Shown: one piece after another, positions 1 to 6,614 of the stretch | Layout: each line of letters opens with the position of its first letter | How positions within the stretch are numbered: the first letter of the stretch is position 1 | NCBI GenBank assembly: GCA_002705605.1 | Contig: PAJD01000029.1 | Coordinates: forward strand, 10,200-16,971 | DNA: 6,772 nt | Direction of reading: 5' to 3' | Source of the DNA: Fidelibacterota bacterium | GTDB taxonomy: Bacteria; Fidelibacterota; Marinisomatia; SCGC-AAA003-L08; D37C17 | The notes under the pieces: generated by a model | Seen by the model: the letters and a program-made list of their open reading frames with translations, nothing else | Told to the model about the DNA's origin: nothing | The model's database searches: none | Position numbers and translations under genes: made by a program

Positions 1-546
1 GCATTAATTCAAGGACCAGTATTTATTGACAAAGATTCATATATTTCTCCAGGTTCAAAGATAAGAGGTGGAACATTAATTGGACCAAATTGCAAGGTGG
101 GAGGGGAGGTCACAAACTCTATTTTTCATGGTTTTTCTAATAAAGTTCATGATGGTTTTATCGGTCATAGTTATATAGGCGAATGGGTTAATATAGGAGC
201 AGGTACAAATAATAGTAATTTAAAAAATAATTATAGTGATGTTAAATTTAGCTTTGGAGATAATATAGTTAATTCAAACAAAACTTTTTTAGGTACCATG
301 ATAGGTGATTTTTCAAGAATCTCTATAGCAACAAGTATTAATACCGGGACTTATATAGGCATTGGATCTAATATTTTTAATCATAACTTTAATAATAAAT
401 TTATTAAGTCTTTTTCATGGGGAGATGATCAAAAAGTAGATTTTGATAAATTTATAAATACATGCAGATTAATGCTAAAAAGAAGAGACACTCTTTTACA
501 TGAAACTGAAGAAAATTTATTAAAATATTTATATGAAAATTTTTGA
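1..546 (+). CDS. GlmU-like sugar-1-phosphate nucleotidylyltransferase/acetyltransferase, C-terminal part (5' partial)
   Basis: The frame is open from base 1 to a TGA at 544-546, giving the last 181 residues; the nucleotidyltransferase half lies outside the window. A GTG at base 97 is an internal valine, not a start. The visible part is a left-handed beta-helix made of hexapeptide-type repeats (for example IGPNCKVGG). The stretch VHDGFIGHSYIGEWVNIGAGT (residues 49-69) aligns without gaps to the GlmU acetyltransferase active site. H50 matches the catalytic His363 of E. coli GlmU, N64 matches Asn377, and F53 sits where Tyr366 is. The later segment with TGTYIGIGSNIF and SFSWG, followed by a helical tail, is typical of the Bacteroidetes-type alternative GlmU family. 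The inferred role is making UDP-GlcNAc, or a related activated sugar, in the cytoplasm for cell-wall and envelope glycans. The family is fairly sure; the exact substrate is not. Confidence 0.85.
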   Translation, partial: ALIQGPVFIDKDSYISPGSKIRGGTLIGPNCKVGGEVTNSIFHGFSNKVHDGFIGHSYIGEWVNIGAGTNNSNLKNNYSDVKFSFGDNIVNSNKTFLGTMIGDFSRISIATSINTGTYIGIGSNIFNHNFNNKFIKSFSWGDDQKVDFDKFINTCRLMLKRRDTLLHETEENLLKYLYENF

Positions 547-571
547 TATAATTTCTTGCTCAAAATATTAA
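543..571 (+). promoter_or_regulatory. possible sigma70-like promoter for the zinc-ribbon/DUF3467 pair
   Basis: A TTGATA box at 543-548 (5 of 6 to TTGACA) is followed after 17 bases by TATTAA at 566-571 (4 of 6 to TATAAT). It lies over the stop of the GlmU-like gene and about 37 bases ahead of the next start. The 61-base gap 547-607 shows no terminator hairpin, so read-through from the upstream gene is equally possible. In AT-rich DNA such matches arise by chance, and Bacteroidota use a different consensus. Confidence 0.25.
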
Positions 572-595
572 CATCAAGTATATTTCTACCCTAAT

Positions 596-601
596 AAGGA
601 G
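596..601 (+). promoter_or_regulatory. Shine-Dalgarno of the zinc-ribbon gene
   Basis: AAGGAG lies 6 bases before the ATG at 608-610. This is a near-ideal ribosome binding site and fixes the start of the zinc-ribbon protein. It contrasts with the large receptor gene in this window, which has no comparable site. Confidence 0.8.
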
Positions 602-607
602 ATAAAA

Positions 608-1000
608 ATGGCGTTTGAAGGATTGATTTGTCCTGCTTGTGCAGGTGAATTAGAAGAAGAAGGATTGAAAAAAGAATTAATTTGTCCCCACTGTAAAACA
701 AATTTAAAACAAAAGAAATTTTTAGCTTTTTTAGAATATTTAATGATGGTTGGTATTGTATCAGATTTAGATTTTTTTGATGAGACTTTATATGGTGATG
801 AAATTGAACATAAGACAATAGAAGAAAAAGAATTAGAAGATTTTACTAATCCTGAAGATTATGAAGATAAATCAGAAAAATTAAAAAATTATGATGAATC
901 GGTAGATTTAAAAGAAGTAACAACAGATGAAGAAAGTTTTAGAGTTTGGGAAGGTGTAGATGAAGATTGGGAAGAATTTAATAAAAAGAATAAAAAATAA
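608..1000 (+). CDS. small zinc-ribbon protein with long acidic tail, function unknown
   Basis: This is a 130-residue soluble protein with no signal peptide. The N-terminus carries two CxxC knuckles, CPAC (C8, C11) and CPHC (C26, C29), spaced as in a zinc ribbon. A hydrophobic, probably helical segment follows at about residues 38-58 (FLAFLEYLMMVGIVSDLDFF). The rest, from about residue 60, is dominated by Glu and Asp and is probably disordered, ending in a Trp-containing patch (VWEGVDEDWEEF) and a short Lys-rich tip. The start is set by the AAGGAG at 596-601. The stop overlaps the start of the DUF3467 gene by one base (TAATG), so the two are probably translationally coupled. Zinc binding is inferred from the cysteines. 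The ribbon plus acidic tail could mediate nucleic-acid or protein contacts, but I do not recognise the family and assign no function. Confidence 0.85.
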   Translation: MAFEGLICPACAGELEEEGLKKELICPHCKTNLKQKKFLAFLEYLMMVGIVSDLDFFDETLYGDEIEHKTIEEKELEDFTNPEDYEDKSEKLKNYDESVDLKEVTTDEESFRVWEGVDEDWEEFNKKNKK

Positions 1001-1317
1001 TGGATAAAAATAAAGATAACCCGCAAAAACTTAAAATTGAAATTGATGAGAAGGTTGGAGAGGGTAGTTATGCAAATTTTGCAGTTGTAACTCATTCCTT
1101 GGCTGAATTTATTTTAGACTTTATTAGAGTTTTACCAGGTGCAATGAAACATAAAGTGAAATCTAGAATAATTATATCTCCAGTGCATGCTAAAACTTTT
1201 GCTAATGCACTTCAAGATAATATAAAAAAATTTGAAAAAAAATACGGTGAGATTAAAATTTCAAACCAAAAATTATCACCAGCTTTTAAAGTACCAAAAG
1301 ACAAACTCCCCAATTAG
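1000..1317 (+). CDS. DUF3467 family protein
   Basis: This is a 105-residue cytoplasmic protein that matches the DUF3467 pattern along most of its length. Residues 13-32 (acidic beta segment, then EGSYANFAVVTH) are followed by the family hallmark EFILDFIRVLPG at 36-47. Next come KVKSRIIISPVHAK (52-65) and a C-terminal helix (ALQDNIKKFEKKYGEI, 70-85). The length is normal for the family, and no catalytic residues are known. The start ATG at 1000-1002 overlaps the upstream TAA. There is no Shine-Dalgarno, only an A-rich leader, so translation probably depends on ribosomes finishing the zinc-ribbon gene. The stop TAG at 1315-1317 overlaps the end of the opposing receptor gene by four bases. Family assignment is by motif recognition; the function is unknown. 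Confidence 0.85.
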   Translation: MDKNKDNPQKLKIEIDEKVGEGSYANFAVVTHSLAEFILDFIRVLPGAMKHKVKSRIIISPVHAKTFANALQDNIKKFEKKYGEIKISNQKLSPAFKVPKDKLPN

Positions 1318-4300
1318 ATAGAAGCAGAAAGTCTCATGATGATTTGTCTGCCCATTACAGCACCACCAATCATCTCTTTATGTCTATCATCAAATACATT
1401 TAAGCCAGTCATATTCAATTCTAAATGTTTATTAATTCTATAATTATAATAGATATCAAATAAATCATAAGGTCCAATAACGCCTTCCCATATTCCATCT
1501 TGCCATTGGAATTGATCTACATGCCTATATTTAAATGAAAAATTACCAATTGGAGATTCCCAATTCACAGATGCATTCATTTTAAATTTTGGAGCATTTA
1601 TTGGGTCATTTTTCAAAGTTAGTGTATTGAAATATTCAGTCGTGTTATAAAAGGAGAAGTTTGCATCGATAGCCATATTAGACTCTGGAATTAAATATGT
1701 TAAACCCAAATCAATTCCTTGCATTGTTACCTCTCCATAATTCATAGGAGCTAATACTGAATGTAGGGGAGTATAAGCAAACCCCGGAGCAACTATAGGT
1801 TTCCCATCTACACCAATTAGTGGTGATTCTATATACTCAGCCTCAGATAATCCGCTAACAGCGCTATATTCATCTACTCCAACAGGGGTCCAATATTGAG
1901 CCTCAGGACCAGCATCACCAAAATTTATTGCTCCAGATTCTATTGCTAAAGCAGTATTAATTACATCTTCTGGACGGATAATACTATATCCTAATGTATC
2001 AGCTCCACCATTTGTTGTTCTCCAATCTATATAGCCCCATTCTCCAGAGCAGTTTATGCAATTCCAATAGCCACTATTATCCAGGTCCTCATATTGTTCA
2101 TTAGAATCCCACATTCCATTTGAATTGCTATCAGTATATGGTTCTTCAATTCCTTGCCAATTAAATAAGTCATACCAATCTAAACCATACTCAGGAGTTG
2201 TATCATCATCATTTTCAAAATATCCATAATTTCTGTATGCACAGTCTGAATCTTGACCACAATGCCAATCATTATCATTATCTCTGCCATCCCATTGCGT
2301 TGCAAATGGTGCATTCCCTCCATTATAATTTGCTGGAAGCAATCCGACAACTTCCATGTTGTCAAAATTTGTAATATCAATATTATCTTGAAACTGTCTT
2401 TTTATTATTAAAGGGGTAATAACTGTTGGAGCACTAAAAAAATCTTCATAAAGACTAACATAATAATCAACTGAAGCATGAATTCTTTCTGATAAAAATC
2501 CTTTAAATCCAATTTCTAAGGTTTGAATTTTCTCAGTTTGAATCGGAGCAACATCCTGAATATTTAATGCCTCTATTGGGGTATATATCCTTCCAGAGTC
2601 AGCTAATTCTGGAACCCAAATAGTATATAAAGCAGTGTCTAAGGGCATGAACTCTGGAACATCACTAAAGTCTGTGTTAAATCCTAAAAAATATACTGCT
2701 CCATCTATTCTATCAGTATAGTCATCCCAGTAGTTTGCATTTTGTCCACCTGTAATGTTAATTAAATTATATAACTCATTATCAATTTTTACTGATGGGG
2801 TTGAGGCAATAAACTCATCTCCAACTCTAAGATATGGAGTTCCATCTGTATTTCCTCTTAAATAATAATCTACAAATCCTCTTTTACCAATGAATAAATC
2901 AGTTGCTAAATTAATAGCTGTAGGGGTATTGAATGCTTTACCATACGTAAATCTAAATGTCTGAAAATTATTAGGTTTATAAAATAATCCAAATTTAGGT
3001 GAAAACTGTATTCCCTCATTTAGCATATCATGTTGGTCAAACCTTGCAGCGGTAATAATTTCAAATTTTTTATTTTTCTTAGGGATTGTTTTTGTTTGAA
3101 AATATAATCCAAATTCATTTGAAATAATTTGTTCATATTCATCACTTTCATCAACACCTTCTTCACATTTCCATAATCTGCCTTTTTTAAGGCCTGATTC
3201 ATCACTTGGATCTATGTATGGTGTGTATTGCATAGAACCACAATGTTGTTCATCTATAAGTTCATCATATGCTATAAATTCTGATAGAGGATCAACGGCT
3301 GATGGAAAATCAGTAGGATCATATATATTGGTATTTAGTTGTAGTTCTTGAAAATTAGGATAACCATCATTATCATAATCACAGCCATCGCAGTCATTAT
3401 CAATTGAATCTACGATAACAAATCCCGCATAATTTACCCCTGGTTCTCCAGGATCTGGAATACCATTTCCTTCTCCTTGATCTGGCCCTGTATAATCAGG
3501 GTTTTCTAAAAAAGGGTAATAGGGGTTGTTCGTTGTCCAAACACCATCATTATTTTCATCAATAAACCATAAATCGTACTCACTATCATAAGAAGCATTG
3601 TTCGCTTGACTATTAACTATAACTTCACAGTCTGAACAATTATCAATTATTAATAGTCCAAAATCATCTACTTCATAAGGACCAATACCATCTGCGCCCC
3701 AATCTGAAAAATCGTCACTATCTCTATCATTATCTATATTATCATTACCTGTAAACCAAGAATCTCCATCATTATCATATCCATTTGGGCCATCATTTAA
3801 AACGGTACCATTAGTATTTGCTTCAGTTCTGAAATAATCCATTCCCCAAACAACTTTAGTGTTTTTAAACTTAAAATTGTTTTGCAATTGAAAGGCTATA
3901 TTTCTAGATTCATCTCTAATCATATCACCAAGCATATATCCTCTTGTATCTCCAGAATTTCCTTGGTTAACATATAATTGAGAAAACCAATTTTTATATC
4001 TTCCTCTTAATTGATAATAGGTGTATTCATAATTGTCAGCTAAATATCTTCCGACACCTGACACCTGATTTGTTTTGCTTATAGAATATCCACTTTGATA
4101 AGTTAAATTAATATCATCATTTGGATCATAATCAAATCGTATTTCAGTTTTAGAATTTTTTACTTCGAAATCAGGATAATCATCATAACCATCTCCATCT
4201 ATATCATACGTATCTCTAAAATTATCTTCATAATCTGCAGGAGTATATATACCATCATTATTTGAATCTGTAAAAGGTTCATTATTATCATATCTTCCAT

Positions 4301-6512
4301 TTTCATTTATATCAATAAATGATTCAGCATCAAAACATCCAAAACAGTTATCTCCAGTATCCAAGAGTCCATCTAATTCAAAACTATCAAGATAAATTAA
4401 ATTTCCATCATTTTCACCAGGGTCATTTGTATTAGGGAGACCATCTTGTCCATAATCAAGGATTTCTTCTCCTTCATCCCACTCATTATTTGCAAATGGA
4501 TAAACATCATTCCAAGTTAGATTATCCTCTATATCAGGAATAGAATTCCCATTATCTGTCCATGAACCAGAATCCCATTCATCTCCATAGGTATATGTTC
4601 CGTTTTGGTCCCAATCAAAAGAATCAAAAACACCATTTCCTTCACCTAAATCAGGGCCAGGATAATTGGGAGCAGATTCGCAAAGACCATCCATTCCACA
4701 ATCAAAGTAAGTGCTCCACTCAGCTTCTGTGCATATGCCATTGCCAAAAAGAGGATTTTCATAGCAACTTTCGGTTGGAATTAAATTTCCATTTAAGATA
4801 TTATTTCCTTCAGAAGGAGTAAATTGATTATCTCCGAAAGAGTCATTGAAAGCACCATCTCCTGGAATGCCATCCTTTCCAAAATCATATATGAATATAT
4901 CAAACAATAATGTAACATCTTCTTCATCATAAATATAATTTCCCCTTATATCAGGGTCATTTTCATTATACCAAATATTGGTTGTTTCATTACCATATTG
5001 ATCTGTAAATATTGACTGAGCTCTACCATTATTAACAATAATATTATCAAATTCTATATCATAATGCCAATTAGGAAGATTGTAACGGTCAAAATCACCA
5101 GTATACATTTCTTCTCCTTCATCTATTTCACCATTATTATTGTTATCAGCACCATCAATCCAGGTGTCAGCAGACCAATCAATTAATTCATCAACATTAT
5201 CATCGCCAGGACCACATACAATCCCATCTCCATTGGTATCACCAGGGCAGTCTCCATCATTATCTATACCATCTGCATAAAAATAATCTTCATCAATTAA
5301 GCCATCACCATCATCATCATACCCATTATACCAATCTTCACCCATCACTCCATCATTATCTGGATCACCAGTGTCGTTTGGTTCACCATCTCCGATATAC
5401 TTTTCTACTAATTCACACTCATATCCTTCAATTGTTCTACAGTCAGCTTCACTATCAACATATTCATCATACTCAATATCTGCATCTCCAGTATAATAAT
5501 TGTGATAAGTAGAATCTTTTGCAACTAAATCCCAATAGTGAGTAGTTAATCCCCAAGGATTATTATCTTTTTTATCTATAGTTCTTGAGGGGTGCCCGCT
5601 CCATGGATATTTGTGTCTTTTGTATTCTTCATCAGATATAAATTCCCATTCATATGCTTCTAAATACATTCCTGATAATTTAAAACTTAACTTATCAGAT
5701 ATTTTATGTGCCCATCTAGTAGAAAATTTATATAAATCTCTATCATCATTTATTGATGATGAAGCACTAATATCGATACCTTCAGAAACAGCGGGTGATT
5801 TAGATGTAATATTTACAACCCCACTATGCGCATTTGCACCATAAAGCGCTGTTGCAGGCCCAATAACAACCTCAATACTTTCTATATCTTTGCTTGATTG
5901 AGGCACTGTACTATAATTAACAACTCTTAATGCTGGGATACTTGCAACTCTACCATCAGTAAGTGTTAGCAATCTAGATGAAAAACTACTATTAAAACCT
6001 CTAACTGATATACTATAGTTATTTACACCGCTAGCTGTAAAATCAACTCCCTTTAGACCTTTTAAATATCCTCCCAGGTTTGTTGATTCTTCTCTTTTAA
6101 TATCTTTTGCACTTACAAGTTCAATTGAAGCAGGAGCATCGGTTATTTTATCAACTCTTTTTTTTGCTGTTACTGTTGTCGTCTCAACTTCTAATGATGA
6201 TGGATCTATATATAAATCAATTGTATATTCTTTATCTTGATCTACTAATATATTCATATCATACTCTTGATATCCTATATAAAGAACTTTTAGAGTATAA
6301 TTACATGATTTACATGAAGGAACATTACTAATTAAATATGCACCATTTACATCTGAAGGGCTTCCCATATCAGTGTTAGCAATAAAAACATTAGCACCAA
6401 TTAAAGGGTTGTTTGTTTGACTATCCTTAACGATCCCTTTTATGATAGACTCAGAAAAAAGACTGTTAAAAATAAGAAGTACAAAAATAATATATTTATT
6501 TTTTAAATACAT
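1314..6512 (-). CDS. giant TonB-dependent outer-membrane receptor with Asp-rich, Cys-paired barrel inserts
   Basis: The protein has 1732 residues; TonB-dependent receptors are usually about 700-1000. Order of parts: signal peptide at about 1-20; carboxypeptidase-regulatory-like beta-sandwich at about 23-102 (KGIVKDSQTNNPLIGANVFI, then DVNGAYLISNVP and YIGYQEYD); linker with a possible TonB box (EVETTTVTA, about 108-116); plug at about 120-240, with RGFN at 171-174, DGR, and IEVVIGPATALYGANAHSGV at 213-232. Barrel strands follow at about 245-330, 787-895, 1128-1200, 1325-1375 and 1594-1732, the last ending in GLNVFDDRHKEMIGGAVMGR and an amphipathic strand. Between them lie three Asp/Asn/Gly-rich inserts with calcium-loop-like motifs. 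The expected role is TonB-driven uptake across the outer membrane. The plug resembles siderophore/cobalamin-type receptors more than SusC, and no SusD gene is in view, so the substrate is unknown. The start ATG directly precedes the signal peptide; no Shine-Dalgarno is visible. One uninterrupted frame argues against a broken gene. Confidence 0.92.
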   Translation of the reverse strand: MYLKNKYIIFVLLIFNSLFSESIIKGIVKDSQTNNPLIGANVFIANTDMGSPSDVNGAYLISNVPSCKSCNYTLKVLYIGYQEYDMNILVDQDKEYTIDLYIDPSSLEVETTTVTAKKRVDKITDAPASIELVSAKDIKREESTNLGGYLKGLKGVDFTASGVNNYSISVRGFNSSFSSRLLTLTDGRVASIPALRVVNYSTVPQSSKDIESIEVVIGPATALYGANAHSGVVNITSKSPAVSEGIDISASSSINDDRDLYKFSTRWAHKISDKLSFKLSGMYLEAYEWEFISDEEYKRHKYPWSGHPSRTIDKKDNNPWGLTTHYWDLVAKDSTYHNYYTGDADIEYDEYVDSEADCRTIEGYECELVEKYIGDGEPNDTGDPDNDGVMGEDWYNGYDDDGDGLIDEDYFYADGIDNDGDCPGDTNGDGIVCGPGDDNVDELIDWSADTWIDGADNNNNGEIDEGEEMYTGDFDRYNLPNWHYDIEFDNIIVNNGRAQSIFTDQYGNETTNIWYNENDPDIRGNYIYDEEDVTLLFDIFIYDFGKDGIPGDGAFNDSFGDNQFTPSEGNNILNGNLIPTESCYENPLFGNGICTEAEWSTYFDCGMDGLCESAPNYPGPDLGEGNGVFDSFDWDQNGTYTYGDEWDSGSWTDNGNSIPDIEDNLTWNDVYPFANNEWDEGEEILDYGQDGLPNTNDPGENDGNLIYLDSFELDGLLDTGDNCFGCFDAESFIDINENGRYDNNEPFTDSNNDGIYTPADYEDNFRDTYDIDGDGYDDYPDFEVKNSKTEIRFDYDPNDDINLTYQSGYSISKTNQVSGVGRYLADNYEYTYYQLRGRYKNWFSQLYVNQGNSGDTRGYMLGDMIRDESRNIAFQLQNNFKFKNTKVVWGMDYFRTEANTNGTVLNDGPNGYDNDGDSWFTGNDNIDNDRDSDDFSDWGADGIGPYEVDDFGLLIIDNCSDCEVIVNSQANNASYDSEYDLWFIDENNDGVWTTNNPYYPFLENPDYTGPDQGEGNGIPDPGEPGVNYAGFVIVDSIDNDCDGCDYDNDGYPNFQELQLNTNIYDPTDFPSAVDPLSEFIAYDELIDEQHCGSMQYTPYIDPSDESGLKKGRLWKCEEGVDESDEYEQIISNEFGLYFQTKTIPKKNKKFEIITAARFDQHDMLNEGIQFSPKFGLFYKPNNFQTFRFTYGKAFNTPTAINLATDLFIGKRGFVDYYLRGNTDGTPYLRVGDEFIASTPSVKIDNELYNLINITGGQNANYWDDYTDRIDGAVYFLGFNTDFSDVPEFMPLDTALYTIWVPELADSGRIYTPIEALNIQDVAPIQTEKIQTLEIGFKGFLSERIHASVDYYVSLYEDFFSAPTVITPLIIKRQFQDNIDITNFDNMEVVGLLPANYNGGNAPFATQWDGRDNDNDWHCGQDSDCAYRNYGYFENDDDTTPEYGLDWYDLFNWQGIEEPYTDSNSNGMWDSNEQYEDLDNSGYWNCINCSGEWGYIDWRTTNGGADTLGYSIIRPEDVINTALAIESGAINFGDAGPEAQYWTPVGVDEYSAVSGLSEAEYIESPLIGVDGKPIVAPGFAYTPLHSVLAPMNYGEVTMQGIDLGLTYLIPESNMAIDANFSFYNTTEYFNTLTLKNDPINAPKFKMNASVNWESPIGNFSFKYRHVDQFQWQDGIWEGVIGPYDLFDIYYNYRINKHLELNMTGLNVFDDRHKEMIGGAVMGRQIIMRLSASI
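1998..2312 (-). repeat. Asp-rich insert 3 of the receptor (residues about 1401-1505)
   Basis: This is the third and shortest insert. It contains WDGRDNDNDWHCGQDSDCAY, YTDSNSNGMWDSNEQYEDLD and the CINC pair at 1485/1488. The pair DSNSNGMWDSNEQ and DLDNSGYW looks like two successive calcium-loop-like units. A less acidic segment of about 85 residues follows before the final barrel strands resume near 1594. Confidence 0.6.
3132..3812 (-). repeat. Asp-rich insert 2 of the receptor (residues about 901-1127)
   Basis: This second insert of about 227 residues carries GYDNDGDSW, DNIDNDRDSDD, WGADGIGP, DENNDGVW, DSIDNDCDGCDYDNDG and a copy of the GPDxGEGNG element (1009-1017) seen in insert 1. Cysteines are C959/C962, C1041/C1044, C1091 and C1116. 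Barrel-like strands flank it (WGMDYFRTEAN before, NEFGLYFQTK after), which marks it as an elaborated loop rather than a separate domain at one end. Confidence 0.65.
4158..5510 (-). repeat. Asp-rich insert 1 of the receptor (residues about 335-785)
   Basis: This insert of about 450 residues sits between early barrel strands and is dense in calcium-loop-like motifs such as DPDNDGVMGED, DDDGDGLIDED, DGIDNDGD, DTNGDG, DNNNNGEIDEGEE, DINENGRYDNNEP, DSNNDGIY and DIDGDGYDDYPDF. They resemble dockerin/EF-hand and thrombospondin type 3 loops. Looser repeats of the form DxGxDG[IL] occur at about 543 (DFGKDGI), 604 (DCGMDGL) and 686 (DYGQDGL), and PGPDLGEGNG at 618-627 recurs in insert 2. Ten cysteines before 612 and a CFGC pair (723, 726) suggest disulfides. 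At DNA level the plus strand shows runs of cat/atc triplets from repeated GAT codons. An extracellular location follows from the barrel position but is inferred. Confidence 0.7.
6453..6512 (-). other. signal peptide of the TonB-dependent receptor
   Basis: Residues 1-20 have a short basic N-region (K4, K6), a hydrophobic core (IIFVLLIFNSLF) and a small-residue end (S20) before ESIIKG. This supports Sec export and confirms the chosen start. There is no lipobox cysteine, so it is a type I rather than a lipoprotein signal. The exact cut site is a guess. Confidence 0.75.
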
Positions 6513-6563
6513 TGAAATACAGGTGTAAATCTAAGGGACATTATGCATTAAATGAAAATAAAA
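6513..6563 (-). promoter_or_regulatory. short leader of the receptor gene, possible promoter region
   Basis: Only 51 bases separate the terminator stem from the receptor ATG. Read on the minus strand, the leader holds CATAAT (plus-strand 6540-6545), a 5-of-6 match to a -10 box about 28 bases before the start, but no convincing -35 box and no Bacteroidota-style TAnnTTTG. There is no purine-rich Shine-Dalgarno before the ATG. Either the promoter overlaps the terminator or expression comes from read-through. Confidence 0.25.
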
Positions 6564-6595
6564 AAAAAGCCCTCTTAATAAAAAGAGGGCTTTTT
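6564..6595 (-). terminator. intrinsic terminator, strongest for minus-strand transcripts
   Basis: A perfect 13-bp stem pairs 6564-6576 with 6583-6595. Its core is GCCCTCTT/AAGAGGGC, extended by five A-T pairs, with a 6-base loop (6577-6582). On the minus strand the GC core is followed by nine T residues; on the plus strand by five. It begins 19 bases after the stop of the T9SS-tail gene on the minus strand, so it most likely ends that transcript. Confidence 0.9.
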
Positions 6596-6614
6596 CAATT
6601 AAATTAAAAAGTAA

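Noticed and set aside
97..546. GTG at 97 as the start of a 149-residue protein
   Set aside because: The frame is open upstream to base 1, and the upstream residues continue the same hexapeptide-repeat pattern, so this is an internal valine of a gene cut by the window edge.
591..1095. Minus-strand frames of 75 and 68 residues over the zinc-ribbon gene
   Set aside because: They are low-complexity mirror translations of an acidic, AT-rich coding region, with no recognisable domain.
2180..3205. Minus-strand frames at 2180-2380 and 3020-3205
   Set aside because: They are alternate-frame shadows inside the receptor gene, Met/Ile-rich from shifted GAT codons.
1998..5510. Receptor as an assembly chimera of a calcium-binding adhesin and a TonB receptor
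   Set aside because: The frame is continuous, barrel strands resume after each insert, and three separate inserts share motifs and codon style, which a single join could not produce.
3132..5510. Triplet-rich runs read as a CRISPR array or tandem-repeat locus
   Set aside because: There are no evenly spaced identical repeats with unique spacers; the pattern comes from repeated Asp codons in a coding frame.
4562..6331. Plus-strand frames at 4562-4822, 5611-5844 and 6107-6331
   Set aside because: They are antisense to the receptor gene and His/Gln/Leu-rich because of complementary Asp/Ser codons; no family signal.
1314..6512. SusC-type glycan importer
   Set aside because: The plug motifs read more like siderophore/cobalamin-type receptors, and no SusD-like gene is present in the visible neighbourhood, so no glycan role is assigned.
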